From Pseudomonas sp. RSB 5.4 (GTDB lineage: Bacteria > Pseudomonadota > Gammaproteobacteria > Pseudomonadales > Pseudomonadaceae), in NCBI RefSeq assembly GCF_037126175.1, contig NZ_CP146986.1:4646001-4710000 (forward strand): a stretch of 64,000 nt of DNA, written 5' to 3'. The position numbers and the translations under genes were made by a program. The notes under the pieces were generated by a model. It was not told the origin of the DNA and searched no databases. It saw only the letters and a list, made by a program, of their open reading frames with translations. Positions 54,340-61,991 of the stretch are shown here, piece by piece (the stretch's first letter is position 1; each line of letters starts with the position of its first letter).

Positions 54340-54447
54340 GGGGCTCGATAGCTGTTAACGAGCCCCAAGGCTAGCGCAAACGCCCGGGCCAGAGCCAGCG
54401 GCGAAACATCGGGACACGTCTTGCGTGTCCCTTCAAGCAATGCAGGA

Positions 54448-54765
54448 TCAGATCGCCAGGATGGCTTGCGCCAGTTGAGCGTCAGTCGCGTTCAATTGCG
54501 GTGCCTGGTGGCGAATAAGGTCCAGAGCGCTTTCCAATTTCACGCCGCGGATCTGGCCTTCGCTGGCGACGAAGCTGGCAGCGTCGTCCCGAGCGGCGAT
54601 TACAACCTTGTTGTCGCGCAGGGACGAGGTGGCATCGGAGGTGGCGTCGGAAGAGGACTTCAATGCGCCAACCACTGCGTCGGTGGTCACGATGAAGCTG
54701 GATGCGCTGGCATTGGCAGCCACGGCCAGCAAGGCGGCAGCGCTGAGCAGGCGAAGACGGGACAT
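54448..54765 (-). CDS. DUF2388 secreted protein, copy 3
   Basis: The 105-residue protein has a signal (LLSAAALLAVAANASA) and the core ATSSLRDNKVVIAARDDAASFVASEGQIRGVKLESALDLIRHQAP, nearest to copy 1. It begins this run of three and lies 108 bp upstream of copy 2. Shine-Dalgarno CAGGAG precedes the ATG at 54765. The three copies share DDAAxFVAS-G-xRG-xLE-AL-xLR and end LAQAIL or LAEAIL. Confidence 0.87.
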   Translation of the reverse strand: MSRLRLLSAAALLAVAANASASSFIVTTDAVVGALKSSSDATSDATSSLRDNKVVIAARDDAASFVASEGQIRGVKLESALDLIRHQAPQLNATDAQLAQAILAI

Positions 54766-54899
54766 GGTGGATCTCCTGAAAGTAAACCGTATAGAGAGGT
54801 GGCTTGTGTCTGATGAGTCAGACGCGGGTTACAGAAGATTCGCCACGTTCTGGCGGCGATATTAGGCCTGCGCGCCGGGTTCGCACAGTGGGCAAAATG

Positions 54900-55109
54900 C
54901 TAGCGCCAGAAGGGTTTCTCCAGTTCATTCAGTCGATCGGCGTGGCTTAAGCCCAGATCCGCCAGATCGCGGTTATCCAGTTGAGCCAGCAAGCGCCGCG
55001 TTCTGGCGCGCTCCAGCCCTTGCCACAGGCTTCGAAAAAGGCGCCGCAGCGGGTGTGAGTGAATGAGAGGTTGAGCCGAAATTTCCGAAACATCCTGTAA
55101 GTCTTTCAT
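54900..55109 (-). CDS. DUF1127 small basic protein, copy 1
   Basis: The 69-residue cytoplasmic protein carries the DUF1127 motif HPLRRLFRSLWQGLERARTRRLLAQLDNRDLADLGLSHADRLNELEKPFWR near its C-terminus. It is strongly basic, as RNA-binding or regulatory small proteins of this family are. The ATG at 55109 is used; a longer frame would reach back to 55277 through a region with the GTAC repeats listed below. Function is unknown; some relatives control phosphate or RNA metabolism in other bacteria. Confidence 0.88.
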   Translation of the reverse strand: MKDLQDVSEISAQPLIHSHPLRRLFRSLWQGLERARTRRLLAQLDNRDLADLGLSHADRLNELEKPFWR

Positions 55110-55190
55110 GGCGTTTCCCTTAAGCCGAGATGGGTTAAGGACATGCTGCGCCCGATGCAGTTTGGTCGGCAGATACACCAATGGAAAATT

Positions 55191-55253
55191 GTACTGGTTC
55201 AGATATTGATTGCTAGAAACTGTACTTGTACTTCCAAAACCAAGCTGTACGGG
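55191..55253 (-). promoter_or_regulatory. GTAC-rich control region of DUF1127 copy 1
   Basis: On the minus strand this holds GAACCAGTACAA (55191-55200 region), the direct repeat AAGTACAAGTACAG (55216-55233) and CCCGTACAG (55244-55253). The same words (CTGTAC, GTAC, CCCGTACA) recur upstream of copy 2, which suggests one regulator for both genes. No regulator gene of a matching type is in the window. Confidence 0.45.
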
Positions 55254-55273
55254 CGTTTTCGAACCCTGAAACG

Positions 55274-55309
55274 ACAAGACCCGTCGCGGTTTCCCGCGAC
55301 GGGTCTTGT
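55274..55309 (-). terminator. terminator of DUF1127 copy 2
   Basis: ACAAGACCCGTCGCGG and CCGCGACGGGTCTTGT form a 16-bp perfect stem with a TTTC loop, 56 bp beyond the copy 2 stop. T-run is weak on the minus strand (CGTTTC) but the stem is very stable. Confidence 0.8.
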
Positions 55310-55364
55310 TTGTTCGATTCGGGTTGCTGGCGGTGGGTCTAACGACCAGAGCCAGCGACGCTAC

Positions 55365-55580
55365 TTAGCGCCAGAACGGCTTGCTCAGCTCTTCGTAGCG
55401 TTGTGCTTCGCTGATACCGGCGTCAGCCAGCAGACGCGAATCCAGACGAGCCAGTTGGTGGCGGCTGGAGATGCGGCGCTGCCACAACATCAGGTTGGCG
55501 ATAACGCGCAGAGGCAGGGAAGCCTGGGTTTTTGCAGCTTTGTCTTCGAAGAACAGTTCGGAACTGAGTGTACGTTCCAT
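55365..55580 (-). CDS. DUF1127 small basic protein, copy 2
   Basis: The 71-residue protein shares SRHQLARLDSRLLADAGISEAQRYEELSKPFWR with copy 1 (ending KPFWR in both) plus a longer, more polar N-terminus (MERTLSSELFFEDKAAKTQASLPLRVIANLMLWQ). ATG at 55580 has AAGG nine bases upstream; the in-frame ATG at 55589 would leave no spacing. It is followed by a 16-bp terminator hairpin and preceded by an AT-rich region with several palindromes. Confidence 0.88.
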   Translation of the reverse strand: MERTLSSELFFEDKAAKTQASLPLRVIANLMLWQRRISSRHQLARLDSRLLADAGISEAQRYEELSKPFWR

Positions 55581-55901
55581 GGTTGACATCCTTCCGCTTG
55601 TGGCGGGATCAGGTAGTGGTTTGACTGGTGCCCATGATCCTCTCGTTTGCCTAGTCTCTCTAGATACAGTTCAACTGTATTGTGAGTGACCAGTTAACTG
55701 TTTATAGGGGGTGTACGGGTCAAAATTGAGCAAACTGTACCTGTCTGCACTTAACTGGTGCATTTTTGCTCGATTCGGGGGAGTTGGTAGGAAAAAGCTG
55801 TAGGAAAACACCGGTACAGTAGTACAGTTTTTTCCAGAAGAGGCTGATGAAAAAACCGCCGAAACAAACTGTGTTTGCATCGGCGGTTTTGACTGTATGA
55901 A
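55581..55901 (-). promoter_or_regulatory. AT-rich control region of DUF1127 copy 2 with palindromes
   Basis: The 321-bp gap contains the perfect palindrome ATACAGTTCAACTGTAT (55664-55680), CAGTTAACTG (55691-55700), a -10-like TATAAA at 55701-55706 on the minus strand with a poor -35, CCCGTACAC (about 55711-55719), AAACTGTAC (55732-55740) and the direct repeat ACTGTACTACTGTACC (55812-55828, minus). The spacing suggests a repressor or activator, perhaps of the MocR/GntR class, whose binding sites are often such direct repeats. A terminator for the preceding gene lies at its far end (55852-55890). Confidence 0.5.
55852..55890 (-). terminator. intrinsic terminator of the CoA-transferase gene
   Basis: AAAACCGCCGA and TCGGCGGTTTT pair, with inner AACAAAC/GTTTG pairing, and on the minus strand six Ts follow. 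It lies 12 bp beyond the stop at 55902. Confidence 0.88.
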
Positions 55902-57395
55902 TTACACCGCCAGCATGTGCCCGGTTTCTTCCAGGTTTATGTGCCAGCTCAAGGCGTCACGCAGAATGTGCGGGGTGTGGCCACCGATGGCGCACGCTGC
56001 AGTGAAGTAGTCGTTCAGCGCCTGGCGATAGTCCGGGTGCACACAGTTGTCGATGATCACTCGGGCGCGTTCGCGTGGGGCCAGGCCGCGCAGGTCAGCC
56101 AGACCGACTTCGGTCACCAGAATGTCGACGTCATGCTCCGTGTGGTCAACGTGGCTGACCATCGGCACCACGCTGGAAATCGCGCCGCCCTTGGCGATCG
56201 ATTTGGTCACGAACACCGCCAGGTGCGCGTTGCGCGCAAAGTCCCCCGAACCGCCGATACCGTTCATCATCCGCGTGCCGCAGACGTGGGTGGAGTTGAC
56301 GTTGCCGTAGATGTCGAACTCCAGCGCGGTGTTGATGCCGATGATACCCAGGCGGCGCACCACTTCCGGGTGGTTGGAGATCTCCTGCGGACGCAGCACC
56401 AGTTTGTCCTTGTACTTCTCCAGGTTGCCGAACACGTCGCTGTTGCGCCGCTCCGACAATGTGATCGAGCTGCCCGACGCAAAGCTTAGCTTGCCGGCGT
56501 CGATCAGGTCGAAGGTCGAGTCCTGCAGCACTTCGGAGTACATGGTCAGGTCTTCGAACGGCGAGTCGATCAGGCCGCACATCACCGCGTTGGCGATGTT
56601 GCCGATCCCGGCCTGCAACGGGCCGAGCTTGTTGGTCATGCGCCCGGCGTCGACTTCCTGCTTGAAGAAGGTGATCAGGTGCTCGGCGATGGCGTTGGTG
56701 TCGACATCCGGTGTCGACACCGTGGACGGCGAGTCCGCCTGTTGGGTGATGACGATGGCGACAATTTTCTCCGGCGGGATTGGGATCGCGGTGCTGCCGA
56801 TGCGATCGTCGACTTTCACCAGCGGAATCGGCGTGCGCGTCGGGCGATAGGTGGGGATATAGATGTCATGCAGGCCTTCGAGGTTGGCGTTGTGCGCCAG
56901 GTTGATCTCGACAATCACCTGCTTGGCGAAAATCGCGAAGCTCGCCGAGTTGCCCACCGAGGTGGTCGGCACGATGTGGCCTTGCTCGGTGATGGCCACG
57001 GCTTCGATCACCGCGATGTCCGGCAGCTTCAGTTGCTGGTTGCGCAGTTGCTCGACGGTTTCCGACAGGTGCTGGTCGATGAACATCACTTCGCCGGCGT
57101 TGATCGCCTTGCGCAAGGTGCTGTCGACCTGGAACGGCATGCGGCGCGACAGTACGCCAGCCTCGGTCAGTTGCTTGTCGAGGTCGTTGCCCAGGCTGGC
57201 GCCAGTCATCAGGCTGATCTTCAGCGGCGTGACCTTGGCTCGCTCGGCCAGTGCGTGAGGGACGGCTTTGGCTTCGCCAGCGCGGGTGAAGCCGCTCATG
57301 CCGACGGTCATGCCGTCTTCAATCAGCGCGGCGGCGTCGGCGGCGCTCATCACTTTATCCAACAACGAAGGCAGGCGAATACGGTCACGGTACAT
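55902..57395 (-). CDS. acetyl-CoA hydrolase/succinyl-CoA:acetate CoA-transferase family protein
   Basis: The 497-residue enzyme has the class I CoA-transferase fold in two halves. Motifs are SAADAAALIEDGMTVGMSGFTRAGEAKAVPHAL, VGNSASFAIFAKQVIVEIN, the active Glu region DLTMYSEVLQDS and the oxyanion-type GIGGSGDFARNAHLAVFV. This fits the acetyl-CoA hydrolase/transferase group related to succinyl-CoA:acetate CoA-transferase (AarC, Cat1). It probably transfers CoA between acetate and succinate; hydrolase use cannot be excluded. It is a single gene between two terminators. P. aeruginosa has a close relative, PA5445. Confidence 0.9.
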   Translation of the reverse strand: MYRDRIRLPSLLDKVMSAADAAALIEDGMTVGMSGFTRAGEAKAVPHALAERAKVTPLKISLMTGASLGNDLDKQLTEAGVLSRRMPFQVDSTLRKAINAGEVMFIDQHLSETVEQLRNQQLKLPDIAVIEAVAITEQGHIVPTTSVGNSASFAIFAKQVIVEINLAHNANLEGLHDIYIPTYRPTRTPIPLVKVDDRIGSTAIPIPPEKIVAIVITQQADSPSTVSTPDVDTNAIAEHLITFFKQEVDAGRMTNKLGPLQAGIGNIANAVMCGLIDSPFEDLTMYSEVLQDSTFDLIDAGKLSFASGSSITLSERRNSDVFGNLEKYKDKLVLRPQEISNHPEVVRRLGIIGINTALEFDIYGNVNSTHVCGTRMMNGIGGSGDFARNAHLAVFVTKSIAKGGAISSVVPMVSHVDHTEHDVDILVTEVGLADLRGLAPRERARVIIDNCVHPDYRQALNDYFTAACAIGGHTPHILRDALSWHINLEETGHMLAV

Positions 57396-57567
57396 GGATT
57401 ATTTTCTCGGGAAGCGAGTAGCAGGATGCGCAGTCTAGTGAATTTCACGGGCGCCTGTCCCGCTACCAAGGTCGCAAACGAGGCGTCTATTTAGCGGGTT
57501 TCAAGTAAAACACCGTTACTGGATCTGCAACAACGTGGCAAATTGTCCGACGTTTTGCGCAAACAAA

Positions 57568-57591
57568 AACGCCCCGACAAGTCGGGGCGTT
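57568..57591 (-). terminator. intrinsic terminator of the pnt operon
   Basis: AACGCCCCGAC and GTCGGGGCGTT form an 11-bp stem with a 2-base loop; on the minus strand TTTTT follows (GGGGCGTTTTTGTTT). It lies 18 bp after the pntB stop. Confidence 0.9.
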
Positions 57592-57609
57592 GGGTGCCGC
57601 CACGGAGGA

Positions 57610-59043
57610 TTACTCGACCGCTTTGACCATGTCTTCGATGACTTTCTTCGCGTCGCCGAAGACCATCATGGTCTTGTCCAGGTAGAACAGTTCGTTGTCC
57701 AGACCGGCATAGCCGCTGGCCATCGAGCGCTTGTTGACGATGATGGTCTTGGCCTTGAACGCTTCGAGAATCGGCATGCCGGCAATCGGCGATTTCGGAT
57801 CGTTCTTCGCGGCCGGGTTGACCACGTCGTTGGCACCGAGCACCAGCACCACGTCGGCCTGGCCGAACTCGGAGTTGATGTCTTCCATCTCGAACACCTG
57901 GTCGTAAGGCACTTCGGCCTCGGCGAGCAGCACGTTCATGTGCCCCGGCATACGACCGGCCACCGGGTGGATTGCATACTTCACGGTCACGCCGCGATGG
58001 GTCAGCTTCTCGGTCAGCTCTTTCAAGGCATGCTGCGCGCGGGCCACCGCCAGGCCGTAACCCGGGACGATGATCACGGTGTCGGCGTTGGTCAGCAGGA
58101 ACGTTGCGTCGTCGGCCGAGCCGGATTTCACCGGACGGGCTTCTTTCGCACCGGCCGGGCCAGCGTCAGCCGTGTTGCCGAAACCGCCGAGCAGTACATT
58201 AAAGAAAGAACGGTTCATCGCCTTGCACATGATGTACGAGAGGATCGCGCCGCTCGAACCCACCAGCGAACCGGCAATGATCAGCATCGAGTTGTTCAGC
58301 GAAAAGCCGATACCCGCCGCCGCCCAGCCCGAATAGCTGTTGAGCATCGACACCACCACCGGCATGTCGGCGCCACCGATCGGGATGATGATCAGCACGC
58401 CCATCACGAACGCCAGGGCCAGCATCAGTGCGAACGCTGCGAGGTTGCCGGTGAGCATGAAGGTCACGCCGAGCACCAGTGTCGCCAGACCGAGTACCGC
58501 GTTCAGCTTGTGCTGACCGGCAAACTGTACCGGCGCACCTTGGAACAGGCGGAACTTGTACTTGCCCGAGAGCTTGCCGAAGGCGATCACCGAACCGGAG
58601 AAGGTGATTGCACCAATCGCCGCGCCGAGGAACAGCTCCAGGCGGTTGCCCGCCGGAATCGAGTCGCCCAGTTGCTTGACGATGCCCAGCGATTGCGGCT
58701 CGACGACGGCGGCAATGGCGATGAACACCGCCGCCAGACCGATCATGCTGTGCATGAACGCGACCAGTTCCGGCATCTTGGTCATTTCAACGCGCTTGGC
58801 CATGATCGAACCGGCAGTGCCGCCGGTCAGCAGGCCGACGATCACGTAACCGATGCCGGCAGTTGCAAGCTCAGCACCGAGCTTATAGATGAGGCCGATG
58901 GTGGTGAGGATGGCCAGCGCCATGCCGAGCATGCCGAACAGATTGCCGCGCCGCGAGGTGGTCGGGTGCGACAGGCCTTTGAGGGCCTGGATGAAACAGA
59001 TCGACGCGATCAGGTAGAGCGTCGTGACGAGATTCATGCTCAT
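57610..59043 (-). CDS. pntB: NAD(P) transhydrogenase subunit beta
   Basis: The 477-residue subunit has about nine membrane helices (LVTTLYLIASICFIQALKGL; GLTGGTAGSIMAKRVEMTKMPELVAFMHSMIG-like segment) and a C-terminal NADP(H) domain with IIVPGYGLAVARAQHALKEL, VLVLGANDVVNPAAKNDP and IVNKRSMASGYAGLDNELF. Together with the alpha parts it couples hydride transfer between NADH and NADP to proton entry. It overlaps pntAB by one base. It is last in pntAA-pntAB-pntB and ends at a terminator. Confidence 0.96.
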   Translation of the reverse strand: MSMNLVTTLYLIASICFIQALKGLSHPTTSRRGNLFGMLGMALAILTTIGLIYKLGAELATAGIGYVIVGLLTGGTAGSIMAKRVEMTKMPELVAFMHSMIGLAAVFIAIAAVVEPQSLGIVKQLGDSIPAGNRLELFLGAAIGAITFSGSVIAFGKLSGKYKFRLFQGAPVQFAGQHKLNAVLGLATLVLGVTFMLTGNLAAFALMLALAFVMGVLIIIPIGGADMPVVVSMLNSYSGWAAAGIGFSLNNSMLIIAGSLVGSSGAILSYIMCKAMNRSFFNVLLGGFGNTADAGPAGAKEARPVKSGSADDATFLLTNADTVIIVPGYGLAVARAQHALKELTEKLTHRGVTVKYAIHPVAGRMPGHMNVLLAEAEVPYDQVFEMEDINSEFGQADVVLVLGANDVVNPAAKNDPKSPIAGMPILEAFKAKTIIVNKRSMASGYAGLDNELFYLDKTMMVFGDAKKVIEDMVKAVE

Positions 59044-59363
59044 TACTTCGGCGCCTCTTCTTTTGCTTTCGGGGCTTTCTTCTTGAACATCTCAAGCATG
59101 CGGCGGGTGACCAGGAAGCCACCGAACACATTGACCGCAGCCAGCGCTACGGCGAGGGTGCCCATGGTCTTGCCCAGCGGCGTAACGGTGAGCGCGGCGG
59201 CCAGCATGGCGCCGACGATCACGATCGCCGAAATGGCGTTGGTCACTGCCATCAACGGCGTGTGCAGCGCAGGTGTAACGTTCCAGACCACGTGGTAACC
59301 GACATAAATCGCCAGCACGAAGATGATCAGGTTGTAGATACCGGGGGAGATAAGCTCTTCCAT
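59043..59363 (-). CDS. pntAB: NAD(P) transhydrogenase subunit alpha part 2
   Basis: The 106-residue membrane part of the split alpha subunit has three to four helices ([67 protein letters not shown]) and a basic C-terminal tail ([13 protein letters not shown]). The split into pntAA and pntAB is the usual arrangement outside enterobacteria. It is read between pntAA (15-bp gap) and pntB (one-base overlap). Confidence 0.94.
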   Translation of the reverse strand: MEELISPGIYNLIIFVLAIYVGYHVVWNVTPALHTPLMAVTNAISAIVIVGAMLAAALTVTPLGKTMGTLAVALAAVNVFGGFLVTRRMLEMFKKKAPKAKEEAPK

Positions 59364-59378
59364 CGTCTGAATCCCTGC

Positions 59379-60500
59379 TTAGGCGTTTTTGCGGATGACT
59401 TGGCCGTCGCGGCACATCAGGCACGCGGCGACGATGTCGTCTTCGAGGTTGACGTCGAACTGGCCTTCTTTGGTGAACACCAGCTTGAGGAAGTCCAGCA
59501 GATTGCGTGCGTACAGCGCCGAGGCGTCTGCAGCGACTTCACCCGCCAGGTTGGTCGGGCCGACGATGGTCACGCCGTTCTCCACCACGACCTGATCAGC
59601 CACGGTCAGCGGGCAGTTGCCGCCCTGAGCTGCTGCGAGGTCGATGACCACCGAGCCTGGCTTCATCTGCGCCACGGTTTCCGCGCTCAGCAATACGGGT
59701 GCCTTGCGGCCCGGGATCAGTGCGGTGGTGATGACGATGTCGGCCTGCTTGGCGCGTTCGTGCACAGCCTGGGCCTGACGTTGCATCCAGCTCGCTGGCA
59801 TCGGGCGAGCGTAACCGCCGACACCGACCGCGCATTCACGCTCTTCGTCAGTCTCGTAAGGCACATCGACGAACTTCGCGCCGAGGGATTCGATCTGTTC
59901 CTTCACTGCCGGACGCACGTCAGACGCTTCGATCACCGCACCCAGACGTTTCGCCGTGGCAATCGCCTGCAACCCGGCCACGCCCGCGCCGAGAATCAGC
60001 ACGCGCGCCGCTTTCACGGTGCCCGCAGCGGTCATCAGCATCGGCATGAAGCGCGGATAGTAGTGCGCGGCCAACAACACAGCCTTGTAGCCGGCAATGT
60101 TCGCCTGCGACGACAGCACATCGAGACTCTGCGCCCGAGAGGTACGCGGCGCCGCCTCCAGGGCGAACGCAGTAATCCCGCACTCGGCCATTTTGGCGAT
60201 GGTGTCGTTATTGAAGGGGTTGAGCATGCCCACCAGCACCGTGCCGCGCTTGATCAGCGCCAGTTCGGCGTCGCTGGGGGCGACCACTTTGAGAATCAGC
60301 TCGGCAGCGAACGCATCGTTGGCACTGCCAATGGTTGCGCCCGCCGCTTCATAGGCACTGTCGACAACGCTGGCTTTGACGCCAGCGCCGGTTTGCACAG
60401 TGACCTTATGACCTTGGCTGATCAGCTTTTTAATGGTTTCCGGGGTTGCAGCAACCCGTGTTTCACCGGTCTGGGTTTCGAGAGGAACACCAATGTGCAC
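59379..60500 (-). CDS. pntAA: NAD(P) transhydrogenase subunit alpha part 1
   Basis: The 373-residue soluble NAD(H)-binding part begins at a GTG (60500, VHIGVPLETQTGETRVAATPETIKKL) with GGAG upstream. Rossmann motif RVLILGAGVAGLQAIATAKRLGAVIEASDVRP binds NAD, and the RQD-loop region lies near TVAQMKPGSVVIDLAAAQGGNCPLT. It acts at the membrane surface with PntAB and PntB. A longer upstream frame reaches 60575 but loses the conserved start. First gene of the operon, preceded by a 434-bp intergenic region. Confidence 0.95.
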   Translation of the reverse strand: MHIGVPLETQTGETRVAATPETIKKLISQGHKVTVQTGAGVKASVVDSAYEAAGATIGSANDAFAAELILKVVAPSDAELALIKRGTVLVGMLNPFNNDTIAKMAECGITAFALEAAPRTSRAQSLDVLSSQANIAGYKAVLLAAHYYPRFMPMLMTAAGTVKAARVLILGAGVAGLQAIATAKRLGAVIEASDVRPAVKEQIESLGAKFVDVPYETDEERECAVGVGGYARPMPASWMQRQAQAVHERAKQADIVITTALIPGRKAPVLLSAETVAQMKPGSVVIDLAAAQGGNCPLTVADQVVVENGVTIVGPTNLAGEVAADASALYARNLLDFLKLVFTKEGQFDVNLEDDIVAACLMCRDGQVIRKNA

Positions 60501-60934
60501 GTCAAATCTCCTGCGTGATCTTATTGAGTAAACCCAGGCACTGCGGATGGTGCGACTGGGGCGGCCGATCAGCACGATCCCGCCAAATCAGGGCGGGGCG
60601 CGGCATTTTGCAGGCGAACTTTATGCCCTTCAAGGGATTATGACGGGTGACGGAAAATTAACTACAAGTCATCCCGTGACCGAATGTCGCAGATGGCCAG
60701 CTGAATCCCTTGCAGGCCGTGCCTTGTAAGGATTCTGGCTGAATTTGAAAAAATTTCTCATCGGCGGCGTGAATAGGCCGTAATGAGTCGTGAATAGAGG
60801 CTCAAAGCCACGTCCGCAGGCGCTTGTGGGACGTCTGTACGACTTTCGGATACAGTCTGCGATTTTGCGACAAATACTTATATCTGTAGGGCTTTGATTT
60901 TCCTGACTACCGGGTTAGTAATCGCTGTAAGGCC
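60501..60934. other. 434-bp intergenic region between pntAA and gcdR
   Basis: Both neighbours are on the minus strand, so this is downstream of gcdR and upstream of pntAA. It should contain the pnt promoter. I see AATTTGAAAAAATTT near 60742 and short dyads, but no gene with good support and no clear terminator for gcdR. Small open frames here lack ribosome sites and family motifs. Confidence 0.55.
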
Positions 60935-61834
60935 TTATCCTTCTAGGCTGTAGCTGTTTGCCTGGTTGACCAGCCAATCGCGAAAAGCCTTGAGTGACGC
61001 CGATTCGACCTTTCGCTCCGGAATCATCAGGTAATACGCCTTGATGCTGGAGAGCGCACTCGGGTTGGCGATCACCAAGCGTTTCTCGGCCAGCTCGCGC
61101 TGAATCAGGAACGGTGGAATCAGCGCGATGCCCATGTCGTGCATGGCCGCTTGGGCCAGCATGGAGAATAGCTCGTAGCGCGGGCCTGTCATGTCGCGTG
61201 GGATGTTCAGGTTCAGGGAGTTGAACCACTGCCGCCAGGCGTAGGGACGGGTGGTTTGCTGCAACAGAGGCAGCTCGGCAATCTCGTTGGGTGTCAGATG
61301 TTTCTTGCTGCCGAGGAGAGCGGGGCTGCACACCGGCATCGGATTTTCGCCCATCAGCCTGTGGGATTCGGTACCCGACCAATCGGCGTCGCCAAAATAG
61401 ATCGCCGCATCGAAATCAGTGTCGGCAAACAGGAACGGGCGGGTGCGGTTGGTCAGGTTGACCGTTACTTCCGGGTGTTTGAGCTGGAAGTCCTTGAGCC
61501 GTGGCAGCAGCCATTGCGTGCCGAAGGTGGGCACCACCGCCAGTTCGATCACATTTGTGCCCTGCTGGCCCATCACCGAAAGTGTGTCGCGCTCGACGGC
61601 GTCGAGTTGCATGGCCACCCGACGACTGTAGGAAAGGCCTGCTTCCGTCAGCTTCACTCCGCGTCGCGAGCGTCGGAACAGTTCCACACTGAGGAACTCC
61701 TCAAGGCTGGCGATCTGTCGGCAAATCGCGCCTTGGGTGAGGGAAAGTTCTTCGGCAGCCTTGGTAAAGCTTTCGTGCCGGGCGGCGGCTTCGAAACTGA
61801 TCAGGGCCGTGGTACTGGGAATCTTCCTGCGCAT
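60935..61834 (-). CDS. gcdR: LysR-type regulator GcdR of glutarate catabolism
   Basis: The 299-residue regulator has the LysR winged helix (IPSTTALISFEAAARHESFTKAAEELSLTQGAICRQIASLEEFLSVELFRRSRRGVKLTEAG) and a LysR substrate domain. It diverges from gcdH-gcdG, the arrangement of PA0448 and of GcdR in P. putida, which activates glutaryl-CoA dehydrogenase in response to glutarate. ATG 61834 with GAGG at about nine bases upstream is preferred over 61849. The 157-bp gap to gcdH holds a candidate operator. Confidence 0.9.
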   Translation of the reverse strand: MRRKIPSTTALISFEAAARHESFTKAAEELSLTQGAICRQIASLEEFLSVELFRRSRRGVKLTEAGLSYSRRVAMQLDAVERDTLSVMGQQGTNVIELAVVPTFGTQWLLPRLKDFQLKHPEVTVNLTNRTRPFLFADTDFDAAIYFGDADWSGTESHRLMGENPMPVCSPALLGSKKHLTPNEIAELPLLQQTTRPYAWRQWFNSLNLNIPRDMTGPRYELFSMLAQAAMHDMGIALIPPFLIQRELAEKRLVIANPSALSSIKAYYLMIPERKVESASLKAFRDWLVNQANSYSLEG

Positions 61835-61905
61835 GTACTGCAACCTCACTAATGCGCCGCATAAAAGGCATTCAGCGACGTTTCGGAGTGAGAAATTAGC
61901 ACAAC

Positions 61906-61920
61906 AGGATGCGAAATCCT
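61906..61920. promoter_or_regulatory. candidate GcdR operator
   Basis: AGGATGCGAAATCCT is an inverted repeat AGGAT-N5-ATCCT, 71 bp before gcdR and 71 bp before gcdH, so nearly centred. LysR regulators often bind such T-N11-A-like dyads midway. Not tested. Confidence 0.45.
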
Positions 61921-61991
61921 CGTTTGCCGCGCTGGCGAACCGGGCCTAGGATCAATGCCACGTTAATTCACCGATTTGCGAGGACGCACTC

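Noticed and set aside
55902..57395. Call as 4-hydroxybutyrate CoA-transferase
   Set aside because: The sequence is closer in its motifs to the acetyl-CoA hydrolase/succinyl-CoA:acetate group, and no 4-hydroxybutyrate pathway genes are nearby.
60501..60934. Small open frames in the pntAA-gcdR gap
   Set aside because: They lack ribosome-binding sites and family motifs, and their composition fits non-coding sequence.
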